A DNA stretch of 64,000 nt from Buxus sempervirens (GCA_947561395.2 OX387187.1:37677829-37741828), one strand, 5' to 3'. Positions 20,201 through 35,200 are shown, counted from the stretch's first letter. A program made the numbers and translations. Notes: generated from the letters alone by a model not told the origin.

Positions 20201-23200
20201 CTAGGTCTGCTGTCCACATGAATAATGCCACTTTGCTTGGAATCATATTTGACCAGATATGTTTAAACACCTTATTCTCCAAACCTGAACAGTGTAGGTG
20301 TTCAAAAGCCTCTTTAGACTTGCCATGTACCCAACTTCTTAAATCTTCTACTTGACCTACTGCCTTACCATATAGTACATTTAACAATGCTATATAGCTG
20401 TTAGTCTCTTTCGCCTCAGGTTTATGCTCCACACAATGCCTGCCTCCGTATTGGATACTTAATCACTTACCATTGCTTGCTTATTTGTGCTTAAATTGTA
20501 AATCAAAGGGTAGGACTCCTTCAGCCTGGTCTCACCACACCATATATCTTCCCAAAAACTGATTCTCAAGCCATTTCCCACCTTAAATTTGCAATCTTTC
20601 TCCACAGATCTTGTCAATTTATCAATGGGCCTCCATAAGCTCATCCCACATGACTGATTTGAAGGATTGGGGAACCAACCATTAGGGGAAGGACTAACGT
20701 CTTATTTAGAATCTCTCTCCATGTATTCCCTTTCTCACATCCATACCTCCAAGTCCACTTTTGAAGGAGGGCTTTATTAAATACCAACATAAGTCAATAT
20801 AAGTAGGTATTGATGGGTCTTTATCTGGTTGGTAGCGTTCAACGAGCTGTGAAATAGAGCCTTAACATCCCGATACACTAAATGGTCAACCATAGATAGC
20901 TTAATAGGTCATCACATAGTTGCCCCATTATTTACTATATGTATGTCTTTATAAATGCCTATATGTAAGTATGTATTTTAACTTCAATGTCCAATAAGGG
21001 ACTAGTGATATCGTATGGCATGGGATTCTGAAAACTTTGCCTAGTTGTGGCATTCTCATGGGATTGGTTGCTGTATTTAGCGGGTTATTCCTCAAGATGA
21101 GCTATTTTCCTAAGGCTTTTTTACAAACCTTGCCTAGCTTCCTGAATCCCAAACATCCTTCAGCCTGTGTTGCATTTTATACCTGTTTTTATAAATTTAT
21201 TAAGAGCTTCTTTGATGCTGGTAATACACATCAAAACATTCCCATGCCTATTAGTATCTCCTCTATGCCTGATGGGGGTGCAACCAATATTCACATTTTT
21301 CCTAAAATGTTCCATGACTGGAACAGCCTTCTTCATTTTGAAAAGTCCTAAAATGCTCTGGATGACCTTTGAAACTTTGATTGTGCATATGCGTTTTTCG
21401 CTTTTGGGTTTTCATTGACATGATTGTGTTTCAATCTAGTGGTCCTATCCATATCTCATTATATTTTTCCTACACTCTTTCCTATCAATTTCTCTGGTAT
21501 GACCTTTGAAACTTTGATTGTGCATACGCGTTTTTCGCTTTTGGGTTTTCATTGACATGATAGTGTTTCAATCTAGTGGTCCTATCCATATCTCATTATA
21601 TTTTTCCTACACTCTGTCCTATCAATTAGCTTCACATACTCCTAACTTATGTCGTTTTTAACTGGTGTCTTGTGCTTTGCCTTAGGTGCTATATCTAAAA
21701 TAAAAGTACGAAAAACCTTTAAGCTAATCACTTCAAAATAGAATGTGTAAAATATCAAATAGAATTAGTAAAAAATATTTATATATTTAAATTTACTAAA
21801 AATAATTTATACTCTGTCAAAAAATTTTCCTTTTATATGATTTAAAAATATATCCATAAAAAAATGATTTAAAAAAATGAAAAAAATATATACATGCCTA
21901 ACATGTATTTAGAGATGTAGTAAATGCAAGAGTTATTTATTTGACATTAGATAATGAAATAGCCTAAAAAATTTGTTTTTTAAAATTATTTTAAGTAGTG
22001 TAATTTAATTTACAAAAATTACAATCAATGAGTGAAAGTTATAGTTTGATTATGGAATGATGGAATACATGAATTATGTAACATAAATGATGAAAACTTC
22101 CAAAAGAACTTTTGTAAATATTTTTATGCTTGGATTATTATTTTGAAAAAAATTATTACTAATAATGGCTTGTAAGTTAAAAAAGAAAGGATGGAATTAT
22201 GAACTAGATAGATTTGTGCTTAGCTCATAACGTGTGACGTGGAATAATGTTTGTCCTGCCTCTCCTAACCTCACACAAAAAAAAGAAAAAAAGGAAAATG
22301 GGAAGGATTTTTTCATTAGTTTTTGGGTGGCAATGGGCCGGGTCCATTTGGCGAAGCCCGATACTTGATTGGGCTTGAGCAAGGTTTTTGAGCACATATG
22401 GCCGGGCCTTATATTGAAGGGTCATATAAATTATAGGGTGGGCGGCCCAACCTGGCCCAGTCCACTTTAAAGATTTAGTTATTTGTTTAGGAATATTTTT
22501 ACACTATTTATATGGATCTCTAGATATATATTCCGCATAAAAGTTGTTTTGCAATAGTATTTAATATTTTTTTATGATTGTATAATAAGGTTAATGTAAT
22601 AATAAGTGTAGTTTGTACTGTTTAAAATTTATTAAATTAGTGTGTGTGCATGTGTTCACATGATTTATTAAGTTTATTAAAATTAGAAAAATAAACAATA
22701 ATTATTAAGCAACATGTATTTTTGTTATTAAAAAGTAGAGAAGTGTCGGGCCTGGGCTTAATAAGAATTTACAGAGCGGGGATTGGACAAGCAATCCTAG
22801 GCTTGGTAGGGCCGGGTTGGGCTTGGGCCTACATAAGTTGTATTATGCCAATGCCTTGGCTTGGCCCAAGCTTGATCCGTTGCCACCCCTAGTTCTCTTC
22901 CAATTGGGTTTGGCTACATGAATCTTGTCTCTCCGTCTCGCTCTATCAAAAATTATATTTTCATTTTAAGTCTTGTTTTATTTAATTATATATTTTGGTT
23001 GACTAAATTATTTAAAGAAATTTTGCAGACTGGGAGAATGTTGAACGCTTAGAAGATTTGTACAATAATTTCAATATATAAGAATAAGGGAGATGTATAG
23101 GAGTGTACAAATTACTGTGTCATTAAACTTATGGGTCACACGATGAAATTGTGAGAGAGTGATTGAACATAGATTAAGGTTAATAATTATAAAGGTGAGA

Positions 23201-26200
23201 TCTAGGCCAAAATCTGGATAGTCCTAGATGGAGGGTATCCGTAAGACGGGCTAGGGTTTGATATGATTAACTACAAAAATCTGGACCTCTTAGGGAATTT
23301 TTAAGTTCCTTATATTATGATTCAGAATGAAGGCTTTTACATTTTGATTGCAAATTGAATAAGCTTATAATATATAGATATATTATCATATTCCCTTACT
23401 GATTAATCTAAATGTGCAAGAATTTAATAACTTTGAAAGTAATCATATGTTAGTTGATATGTTACATCATTTCCATTTAGAGGGCAATAACTTCTAACTG
23501 GGCATTGTTTGTTCACCCTATTTTGGGAATTATTCTTCATGTTTAAACTGGAGCCAAGCTGCAAGGAAGAATGAGTAGTTATTTGCTTTATTTTGAGAAA
23601 TTACTTTTAAGTCTATGGTAGAAGTTTTTTTAGGGATGTTACATTAAATTTTTGGTACCCATCTCAGTGGGTTTGTACTGAGAGATAAACTACTCATTTC
23701 TGACAGAAAATCAATTTGGATTTGTGCCTGGAAGACCCACTAAGGAATATATATTTTTACCAAGACAGTTAATAGAAAAGTCTAAAGGGAAAAAAAGATT
23801 TGCATATGGTTTTTATTGATTTAGAAAAAGCTTATGATAGGGTTCCAAGAGAATTAATTTGGTGGACTTTGTATAAAAAGGTGTACCAATGAAATATATT
23901 GTTATAATGAAGTACATGTATGAGGGACTCTCAACTAAAGTGAAAATTGTTGGCGGTGAGACAGCTGATTTTCTGGTTAAGATAGGTTTGCATTAAGGGT
24001 CAGCTATCAGCCTCTTATCTTTTCGCCTTAGTTATGGATGAGTTGACGAGCCATATTCAAGATGAGGTGCCTTGGGTTTTAAAATAAGCCGTGCGAAGAT
24101 TGAATATATGAAATGCCATTTTAACACAAATAACAATATAATTAATGAAACTATTAGAATTAACAATTAGGATATCCCTTTAAGTAATAAATTTAAATAT
24201 CTTGGATCAATGGTAAAAAAAGATGGAGAAATTGATGAAGATGTTGCACATAAGATTAGAGCTGGTTGGCTTAAGTGGAGGGGTGCTTCTAGGCTTTTGT
24301 GTGGTAAAACCAATATGTTCAGAAGATAAGAGTTATCGAGATGAGGATGCTAAGATGGACTTGTGGCATAACTAAGAAAGACAAAATAAGAAATGAAAGC
24401 ATTCGAAAGTGGTTAGGTATAGCATGCATTAAGGATAAAATGGAGGAGAATAGGTTAAGGTGGTTTGGTCATGTGAAGCGGAGACCAAGAGATGCACCTG
24501 TAAGAAGGTATGAGAATATGATTTTTGATAAAGTGGGATAGAGAGACAAGATTCGTGACTTCTACCCTAGTATGGTGGGAATTGGCAGATGATAATGATT
24601 GTAAGTCTTGTTTTATATACGCTATCGATGTATTTTTAGGTCTTCCTCTTATTCGCTTAGGCCCTTCAATATGCATAGTCTCACACCTTCTTACAGGTGC
24701 GCATCTCTAAGTCTCCACTGACATGACAAACCGTCTTAACCTATTCTCCTCCATTAATGCATGCCATGCATAACCACTTTTGAATGTCTTTATTTCTTAT
24801 TTTGACGAGATAGTGGAATGAATAAGGTCTTTTGAAAGCCAAAATGTTGAGGGGTGCAGCTCATATGAATCTTGGGCTGTTTTAAAGTTTTTTAATCAGT
24901 TCCTACACTATTCATTGTTGCCCATAAAATTGATATCGTTGATTATCAAATGTATTGTGAATTATTTAATTTTATTGTGCAAAAAAACTGGTAACTGATT
25001 TGTATCGATTGCATCAACCAATATGGCATGGTGTTCAGTAGCATGGACAGATTGAGTCTTTGTGTTTTAGGAGAGTAAGGTGATAAACGAAAAGATTTTA
25101 TGTCTCAGTAGGAGTTGGTAGTTTCATCATGATACAGAGATGCAATGACTGCATCTTCTCTATACGTCTTCTGGAGATTTAAAATCCTAAAGATTGGATA
25201 TATCAGATATTTAATCAATCGATTTTGCATGAGGAATAGAGTTGAACATGTGTTTGGCAGACAATGAAGAAATTACTTAAGTATTCTGTATCTTTGACAA
25301 TATGTGGCATCTAGTTATTTTATTGCCTTCCTTGTTCTTGGTTCTGGTATTTTAAGTGTTCTACCCATCCTACTGAACTACAGACGGCATACTAGTGATA
25401 TTGGTCCTTATTCAAGGGAGTTTTTCCTTGAACTATGTTTGAATACACTGTCTTGATTTACGAGAATAGTGCTTTCTGGACGTCAATTCATTACTTTTGT
25501 GCTTCCATTTCCTTTTCTTTGTCAAGTTTACTGGCCTATTTTCTCGGTTATTATTTGTGGTTCTCAAGAAAAACTCCTATTTGCTTCCTCTTTTTTATTT
25601 TTTATGTTCCAAGAATAAATCATGGTTGGGATCCTTGATCAATACAATAATTGGCAATCTGAAGCTCTCCATTACAAATATCCACATCAGATATGAAGAC
25701 CTTGAGAGGTGAAGCATCTTGAATTCATTTTTTGTTGTTGCTAAGAACTTGTCTTGATGCCTAACTTTTGTCTTCTTGTAGCAATCCTGGTCATCCATTT
25801 TCTGCTGGGGTAGCTCTGGCAAAGCTTGCAGCTATGACAGTTGATGATAGTGGGAAGGAGACTTTTGTTACTGGGGGTGCACTTGAGCGTATTCAGAAGG
25901 TATCTATGTTGTCATGTTAAGTCATAAGAATAATGATCTTGGCCCAGAGATCTTCCTGCCAAGAAATCCCCTTCCCCTTATTTGGCTATTGTTTTCTTTT
26001 TGGCTAATGTCAGTGATGGATGTAATGTATTACCTTGAAAAAGAGAATATACCTATTGTTACAGCATATTTTCCACATCCTTGCTTCCTGAATCCTGACA
26101 ATCTACATGCCAACCGGGTAGCCATTTAACCTATAATTTAGTTGAAGGATTAATGCTACAAAAATTTGATTTCATGCTGTCTGGTTCCTTTTCATGCATC

Positions 26201-29200
26201 TAAGTTTTCATTTCCCTGCTTTTCCAGTCTTGAGGTCATGGTGTTATAAATATTAGATCCTTCTATCTGCTTCATTTTATATAATTTTTATATATTAGAG
26301 TTTAGAACCAAAAGATTTATCATTACAAAGCTAATTTAATATGAATTGGTTATATGACCGAAAAACACATGTGCCTTCTCAGGAACAACTTGTTCTGATT
26401 TGTGATACAACTTGGAAAACACCTTGTAGTCATTGCATAACAGGTTAAAAGAAATATTTGTTAACGTAGGGAGATTGGATGCTTAATGGAACACATGGTC
26501 TAGGATTGGGTTCCAATAAGTCTTCTACTCTATAAATGCTTTTTATTCCTTTCCCCTAAAATGCCTAAATGCCACATGGAATCATCCTTTAAAGGATAGG
26601 AGCTCAATTACGGAAATTCCTCTTTGATAAGAGGAATTTGGGGTGGTAGGGATGTTCAGTGGAGGGCAATTCTTGCTCATGGTTCAGCTGGGGGTATTAT
26701 TGTTATGTGGGATCCTAATATGGTTTCAGGAGAAGATGTTTTCATAGGTTTATTCTCATTGAGTATTTTGTTTACTTCCAAAGAGGATAACTGGTCTTGG
26801 GTCCATTCTGGGATTTATGGTCCCTGTAGAGCTGCTAGGAGGGAGGAGTTGTCTCATGTTAAAGGCCTTGTTAATCGCCTGTGGTGTTTAATTGGAGATT
26901 TTAATGTAATTAGGTTTTCGAGTGAGAAGAAAGGGGGTAGGAACCAAGTTAATAGGAGTACAAGAAATTTTTCTTGATTCATTAATGACTCTAGTCTTGT
27001 TGATTACCCCATGAGAGGTGCCTGTTTTATTTGGTCAAATTTCCAAGACCCTTCTATTTGCAGCCGTATAGATAGATTTTTGGCCTCTTCTGATTGGGAT
27101 GATCATTTCACTTTTGTTATTCAAACTGCTCTCCCTAGACCAGTGTCAGATCATTTCCCTTTACTCATCTCTACTGAATTTAGTCTTAAGGGTCCTTTTC
27201 CTTTTCGGTTTGAAAACATGTGGCTCACTCATAAGGATTTTCCAGATTTGGTTAGAGGTTGGTGGGAGATTGGTAGAGTCGGTAGCGCTCTTTGGCTTGG
27301 TATCACCTTTCTTGAGACTCTCAGATTTGTCAAGAATAACATAAAGTATTGGAACAAAAATGTGTTCGGCAAAATTGACACAATCAAAGATAGATTGCTA
27401 TATGAAATCGATTTCCTTGACAATATAGAATACAGTAGAAGCCTTGAGGACATTGAAAGAGCTAGGTGTTTTGAGTTGAAAAATGACTTGGAAATGGTAT
27501 TAAGGAGAGGAGATGTGTTGGAGACAGAAATCTAGAGCTCTTTGGATTAAAGAAGGAGACGTGAATACTAAATTTTTTCATAGGATTGCGTCAGGGAGAG
27601 CTAGGAAAAATCTTAGTACCAGTCTTATGGTTGGGGATGTGTGTCTTGTGGATGAAGAGAGTATTTGCCAAGCTTATACGAATCATTATATTCAGTTGTT
27701 TAAATCTGATCAAGAGTTTAATTTTAGTATGAATTTTGAGGATATAGAGAGATTGGATGATGACCGAAGGAGTAATATTGAGAAGAATTTTGAGGAACAG
27801 GAGATCCTGGATGCAGTTAGGAGTCTTGGACAAGATAAAGCTCCGGGTCCAGATAGTTTTCCTTGGCTTTTTATTATAAGAATTGGGATGTGGTGGAACA
27901 TGATTTGTTGGGGTTTTTTAGGGAGTTTTTCCATAATGGGGTGATTAACAAGACAGTCAATTTTCATACTTGTAGGTAGTATGTACTTCTTTTCTATTAA
28001 TCAAATATCATTACTTATCAAAAAATAAGATGGTTAATTCTACTTTCCTGGTTTTGATTCTTAAGGATGATGATCCAAACAATGTCAAGGATTATCGACC
28101 CATTAGTTTGACTACCAGTCTTTACAAAATCATTGACAAAGTCTTTGTGACTTGTCTCAGCAAGGTGATGAATTTTGTAATCACCCATAATCAGTCTGCA
28201 TTTATTGGTGGCCGTCAAATCCTTGATAGTGTCCTTATGGCCAACGAATGCATTGAAGATAGAGCCAGAAGAGGGATCCTTGGTATTGTGTGTAAGTTGG
28301 ATTTAGAGAAAGCCTTTGATCGGGTGGATTGGAATTTTGTGGAATCGGTTCTCAAGTGGAAGGGATTTGGCTCTAGATGGAGGAAGTGGATTAATGGCTG
28401 CATTAGAAACGTATTTTATTCCTTCATTTTCAATGGTCAGGTGAGAAGTTTCTTCCCTTCCTCTAGAGGTTTGTGTCAAGGCTGCCCCCTATCTCTATTA
28501 CTTTTCTCCCTTGTTGTTGAGAGTTTTAGTAGAATTATGTTGAGGGCAGAGAGTTCGGGTCTTATTAGAGGTTTTGAAGTGGGCAGAGATGGTGTCCAAG
28601 TATCCCACCTCCAATTTGTAGTTGATACCATTCTTTTTCTTGATGCGACAGAAGAGTGTATGGAGTGGTTAAAAATGTCTTGGGTGTGTTTTGAGTGGAT
28701 ATCGGGGCTGAAAAATAACTTACATAAGAGCACTAGTTTTGTTGTTCAAATTGATCCCGTTATTCTTCATAGATGTGCTGAGATACTTCAGTGTCCCATT
28801 GTTAATCTCCCCATTAAATATCTCTATTTGCCTCTAGGTGATAACCCTAGAGAATGGCTTTTTGGGATCCTCTAAGTGGTTGTGGCTGTTTTTTGTGGAA
28901 AGGCAGAGCTTGTGGAGAAAAGTTATTGTTAATAAATATGGGGTTCATGAAAATTTGTGGGATATTAATCCTAGGGCCAAACCATTGGGTGTTTGCCGTT
29001 GGAAAGCTATATCATATTTGTTCCCTTGTTTCTTCCCTCATACTTGCTTTGGTGTTAAAAGTGGAAATTCAATCTTCTTTTGGTTTGATGTATTCTGGGA
29101 AGACACACCTCTCCAACTTTTGTATCCCAGAGTGTTTAGAATTGTTCGTTTTAAACAAGCTTTTGTTGCGGATATCTTATCTTGGTCTAAAGATGGGCTC

Positions 29201-32200
29201 TCTTGGAATCTTTCTCTTCTTCGGGATCCAAGACCAGTTGTTTGTGAGGAGTTAGCCCATCTTGTTCACTCTCTAAAGGATGTGGTGATTACTCCTGACT
29301 CTTTAGATTATCAAACCTGGACTCTTGATCCTTCCCGAACTTTCTCTACTCACTCTTGGGTCTCTCGTTTCCGTGTAGATAGAAATTGTTCAGGTGCACA
29401 TCTCCTTTCATCTTTCTTTGGAAATTGATTGTTCCTCCTAGGTGAAAGTCTTTGTTTGGTCTGCTCTGCTGTATAAGATAAATACTTGTGATATGCTCCA
29501 AAGGCGAAGACTATTTGTTGCCTTGTCTCTGCACATTTATGTGTTATGTTTCAAGCAAGGAGAATCTGTTGATCTATTTTTACATTGAGAATTCTCACCA
29601 CAAATCTGATGGGATATTATGAGAAGATGTGATATTCAGTGGTGCTGTCCAAGAATGATGATTCAAGAATGATGGTGGAAATCAAAGTGCTTTTGTTAAA
29701 GACCACCAGATTTTGGATTGCTCGTTGATTGCAAATGAATGTGTGTCAGAGAGGAAAAAGAGGGGCCAACCGGGTTTGGTATGTAAGGTGGACATGGAGA
29801 AGGCTTATGACAGAATTGAGTGGAATTTTTTGGAAGAGGTTCTAAAATGGAAAGGTTTTGGAGGAAAATGGAGTGAGTGGATTAAATGATGTCTACATAA
29901 TATCAATTTCTCTTTTATCTTGAATGGAAGGGTGGGGGGTCAAGTTGGGGCCTCTAGGGGGTTAAGGCAAGGAGATCCGATATCTCCATTCCTTTTTACT
30001 TTGGTTAGTGATGTGCTCAGTAGGTTAATGGACTTTGGGGAGAGTAAAGGATTGATTAGGGGTTTCAAAGTAGCGAAGGAAGGGGTTCCCTTATCCCATT
30101 TACAATTTGCGGACGATACCATTTTGTTTCTAGAGGCTTGTAGTGACACAGTGTATTGGACAAGATGTATTCTTAGGGTTTTTGATATGACGTCTAGGCT
30201 CAAGGTTAATCTAGCAAAAAGTAGCGTCTCTGGGATTCATGTAGAGAAGGAGAAGATGGAAATGTTTGCAAATCAGCTGGGTTGCAACATTGTCGAATGG
30301 CCTATCACTTATCTTGGCTTGCTGTTGGGTGGAAGTGCAAAGTCAATGTCTTTTTGGGAACCTGTTATAGAAAGGATGACGAAAAGAATGTCTATGTGGA
30401 AGAAGAATTATTTGTCAATAGGGGGTAGAGTAACACTGATCAAAGCTTCAATGTCTAATGTGCCTGTCTACTTTCTTTCTTTGTTTGGAGCACCTATGAA
30501 GGTGGTAAAAGAGATGGAAAAAATTCAGAGGAACTTTTTGTGGGAAGGAGGAGGAACCAAGAAGAAAGGCCATTTGGTTAGGTGGGAGGTAGTGGGGAGG
30601 GACTTGAGTCAAGGGGGTCTTTCTTTGGGTAACATGCAATTGAAGAATTCTGCACTTCTTAGTAAATGGGTTTGGAGGTTTGGTTAGGAAAAGGGGGCCT
30701 TGTGGCATCAGATTATAAAGAGTAAGTTCGGATCTCACTACAATGAACGGGAGACTAATTTAAATGCTAAAATACCAAATGATTGCCCATGAAAATCTAT
30801 GTTGTTGTTATCTCATAGTTTCTTTCCTTTGGTGTCTTACAAGCTTTGTATGGCTGATACTTTCAAATTCTGGTCTGATGTGTGGTGGGGGGAGTCTACA
30901 GTTGCATCACTCTTTTCGCGTCTTTTCTGGATTCGGGTCCTAAGGGATCCAATGGTGTGCAACATACTATCTTGGTCGGATAAAGGTCTAGAGTGGAACC
31001 TACAGTTTAGAAGGGATCTTAGAGACTCTGAGATTGATGATTTGGGGTCATTGGTTGAAGTTCTAAAGGGGGTGGTCATTCTTGATAGTGTGGCGGACGA
31101 TAGATATTGGTCTCTTAAGGCAAACAATCAATTTTCTTGTAAATCTGGGGTGTCTCATTTTAGAAAGTTGGGAGTCATTGATAGTCCTATCTTTCTTACC
31201 TCATTCCTTTGGAAATCTAAAATCCCCCTAAAGGTGAAAATCTTTGCATGGACTGCAGTGCTTAATAGGATTAACACTCTTGATAATCTTCAAAAGAGGA
31301 GGAAAACTTGGGCTTTGTCACCACAAGCATGCACACTCTGTAAGAAGAATGCTGAATTTGTAGACCATGTACTACTGCATTGTGAGGTTGCTGATTCTAT
31401 TTGGCAGTACAGTGGAGGTTCCTTGGTATGTCTTTAAGAGGAAGAAGGCTGTATGATGGAGTGTTTTTTGCTTCATTATGGCTTATGTGGCTGAACCGAA
31501 ATAGAGGCATTTTTGATGATATTTATAAGAGTCCAGATGCACTTTTGGATTCAGTGATGGGTTTGGCTGCTTTTTGGGCTTCGGTAACCCTAGAATTTGG
31601 TGCTCTTGAGGTTGGGGAAATTGTAAGAAATTGGGGACGGATGTTACATTAAAGCTTTTTCAGGTTTTTTTGGGTATTTTCAGATTTTCTCCAGATTATG
31701 TTTGAAACATAGTTTGGCGGGGCTGTGTTTTTGAGGACCATCCTACTCCTCATGGGTTTGGGGCCTTGCATAGACCATTGTATTTTATAGTTTGTACCTT
31801 TATATGCTGATATATAACATCTATCATTACTGATTAAAAAAGAAAATGATTCAAATGATTGACCAATGGAGGATTTCCATGCTAAGAAGAAAGGGGAATG
31901 CACTGTATAAGTTATTACCTTATGCCATATTATGGGGAGTTTGGAATGAAAGGAATAGAAGGATTTTTGATGAAACCAAGACATCATGAAAGGATGCTAG
32001 GGATTCCATTTTACTGTGGTGTGCTACGTGGGTTATGATCCTTCCTGAATTTTCTGGGTGTCTTTTTCCTCTCATTTTGTTGCATTGGCCTATGGTTGAT
32101 GAGTATTGATGGTCTCACATGGTTTATTTGGATAACTATTGAGTATTATCGGGTGATCTCCTCTTATTTGCATATGAGTAGAAGATCTCATTCCTTATAT

Positions 32201-35200
32201 GCATTTTCAGTTAATGAGGGCATGGGAGTTTTTGTCAGGAAGTTGTTTTGTGGTATAGCGTGTCTGCTCATCAGTGGTTGGGCTTTCTGTTGTCTCTTAT
32301 TTGAGTTTCTTTACTATGAGTTCTTGTATTATTTTTCTCTCATTATTATCAATATATTCTACGTGATTTACATTAAAAAAAAAATACAGACCTAGAACCT
32401 CATCAATCAAACAATGACAATAAATCTTTTGGTAAAGTTGAAGAAATTGTTGCTATATAGTTGTCAATAAGTTCTGCAAAAAGTGTAGGCATGACAATAT
32501 GATTTGTCTTAACTTTATGCAAGGTGGTTTAAAAAATTGTCCGACAGGAATATTGATTGTGTATAGAACTGAATTGACCAGTAGTGTACGTGCTACACAT
32601 TGGTTGATGTTTGAATGGCACTTTATTATGTTCAATGTCTCAGATTGGTTGAGTCTAATGTCTGTATTGGTTAGCTGATCCTTGTTAGTATCAAAGTTGA
32701 TTGATACAGCTACTGATTTGAATACTTTTAAACCTTCTATCCAACCTCCATTAATCCAATGATCCTTTATGAGATCCTACCCAATGCTCGGCACTAGGAA
32801 AGGACTTCAACATTTGGATGATATTATGTCTCTAAAAATTTGCACCCTCATTTTAGAATTCACCAGGAGATTCAAAGGAATAATTGAGGTAGAAGGCCTT
32901 TGTGACCAAATTCCTACAATCTGTTGTCCTTATTGTATCTTGAGCTTTTTTTTGCTATAAAGAAGGAAGAAGATGCATGTGCCCTCTCAACACTCTACGT
33001 GAAAGTTTGCTTGAGGATGTGTGGGTTTTTTTTTTGTGGGGGGGGGGGGGGGGGGGGCGGTGTTTTGCAAGTCAACACGTTATGTCTTTTTCCGGAAAAA
33101 GGTGGTTAACGGGGAGATTCTTTTGCTGGAGCCAATCTATGAATTTGAAGACAAATTTCCCACAGCTATCTCAAGACGTCAAAGTTAATCTTCCTGTAAC
33201 CTGCTAAAATTTTCATCATGCACCTTAGCTTCAACCTTTGAAAAACTCAACTTGTAAAGGTCTTGCCATCCATGAAGTCCTTTTGAACTCTAAACTTTAA
33301 AATCTAAACACATAACATTAGGTCTACACTCCTTATTTGCTTTGTATAATTTGCAATAGAAACTATTCATCTCTCATTTTAATGTCCTTTCGCATAGACC
33401 CAAAGTTCCTCCATTTAGATTAAATACAAATTGTGCCTACTTCTGGATTGAAACTTAGATAATTCTGGTATTTCTCTCATCATCTTTAGGATTAGTTTTT
33501 TCTTTTTTTGATAAGTAATGATATTTGATTAAAAGAGGAGAAGTACATAGTACCTACAAGTACGAAAATACAAGTGAGTATGAGTTTCCCTTTTCAGAAA
33601 CAAAAAACATCGAAAAGGGTTTTGAACTATAACCTATCCATGTGAGCTATCCACCACCCAAACATGTGAGCTATCACCCTCGAATTTTGGTTTGAACTGA
33701 TTTTATGCATATGAAAGAGTGAATCTGACTCTTTGTTCGGAGTTTTTAGCATATAATACTCTCTGTAATACCTTCATCATCACGTCACATCTCCAAATGA
33801 TACTGCTCCTCTCAACTAGGCTTCCTTTTCATGCTAGATTTCCCTTATGTTCATTCTTTGGTTCAGTTAAAATAGATTTTGCTGTTTTAAACTTCAATCT
33901 GGTTGCTTGGCCTGATCATCTCTAATAATCTTAAGAATCCACCAAAATTTGATAACGGTTAAAGAGTGGATGTCTAATCTGTTGTAAAAATCTTATGATT
34001 TGATTTGAGTTTACCCTAGATCGAATCAAATCAGTGAAAAGATTATGCTTGAATCTTATGACTTTTTTGTTGAGCCACGTGATTTGTGATGTAGTCATAT
34101 GATTAACTATTTGACTTTGCAAGGAACAAATATATAATCTTCTTTTTTCTTTTTTCCCTATGACAAGATTCCCTTTTTCTTGTTGATCATTATATTTTTG
34201 GATTATACTACTATAACAAGATTACATATACAAAAAGACAGTTTACTTATTAATGAGACACCTTTTCATAGGGGAACCCAAAACCTAAACCCCAAAGCAT
34301 TCTTTAACTAAATTTATAATGGATCTTATGATTTATGGTTCAAAATTATGATTCGATGCTAAGTGATAGATAACTATTTTCCAATTGATACATGATTTTA
34401 CAACCTTGATGCATACCACCCATTCTTTAGCCTGAAGGGTAGTTTAGTTCAAGTCAAAAGTTAATATCTGAAACTCAATATATTTGAAAATTGAAATTGC
34501 ATCAAGCCAAGCCTCTTGTATGACACTTTGCTAATAAGATATTGAATAGGAGCTTTCAAGATTACGGTCTAATACTTGAAAATGGGAGGAAACTTGCCCT
34601 TGGAGGAGGCAAGGTCTTCCGCTTCAGTGCTGCTGGGCATCCTGCCTGGGGCGTGATTCACCAGAAAAATAGAAAAAAGAAATGAATCGAGAGTGAAATT
34701 TTGCCAAAACTTCTTTTGCTTTTTTTTTTTTCCCATTGAAAAACCCATATTAATGGGTTTCCAATGTATTATATTCCTTTATATATACAGAATATACAAT
34801 AATATATGTTTAAAAAATTAAGATCACACTAATCATATTCATAATTCAAGTGACAATCAGTAATAGGGTATGTAATGATAGAATGTGAAACATGGAAATC
34901 AAATAACATGGTTCAAATAGTGGCAAATTGGAAATTGTGAACAATAATAACTGTTTAAAAATATACAAAGGTAGAGATGATGAGCTCAAACATTGCTTAC
35001 TTATTGATAAAATGATAAAAACGATTTCATCCCATCCAAAATCTAAACCACTTGTATAATTGAACATGACCCTTATACTCATCCTAAGTCATGTCTCATG
35101 ATGCCAATTGCAAGATAATTGGGATTCGGGATAGTAAGAATTTACTACCAAAATATCTGGGTTTAGCAGATTCGGCTCCTGCTCTTACAGAGGTTGTGGT

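Larger units (their letters stand above)
15365..25613 (+). other. VPS13 intron 4 (10.2 kb), transposon-filled
   Basis: The 10,249-bp intron separates exon 4 (ends ...LKSEM) from exon 5 (starts NKSWLG). It contains poly-G tracts, an (AT)n microsatellite, a TRIM-like LTR, a LINE split by a hAT, a 137-bp tandem duplication, another hAT-like element and a decayed LINE with an inverted fragment. Stretches 15.4-16.8, 20.8-21.3 and 24.8-25.6 kb hold nothing recognisable. The acceptor is CCAAG|AATAAA with a weak upstream pyrimidine tract broken by A. Confidence 0.85.
26580..32382 (+). mobile_element. Long LINE copy (endonuclease-RT), split by a second LINE
   Basis: The 5'-truncated ORF2 begins within the endonuclease: [15 protein letters not shown] and LIGDFNVIR, then [18 protein letters not shown] and SDHFPLL. 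The RT follows with [42 protein letters not shown] and [12 protein letters not shown]. The usual FADD catalytic motif reads FVVD, so this copy is catalytically dead. Frameshifts, an internal deletion after ~28860 and stops follow. Zinc-binding-region remains run to 29666, where LINE B (29667-31845) is inserted, and the C-terminus resumes at 31846 ([14 protein letters not shown]...[10 protein letters not shown]). An A-tail lies at ~32372-32382. Confidence 0.85.

Noticed and set aside
29887..30800. LINE B as an intact, active retrotransposon gene
   Set aside because: FADD is preserved, but stops at ~29887, 30686 and 30790, a frameshift near 31430 and 5' truncation exclude activity.
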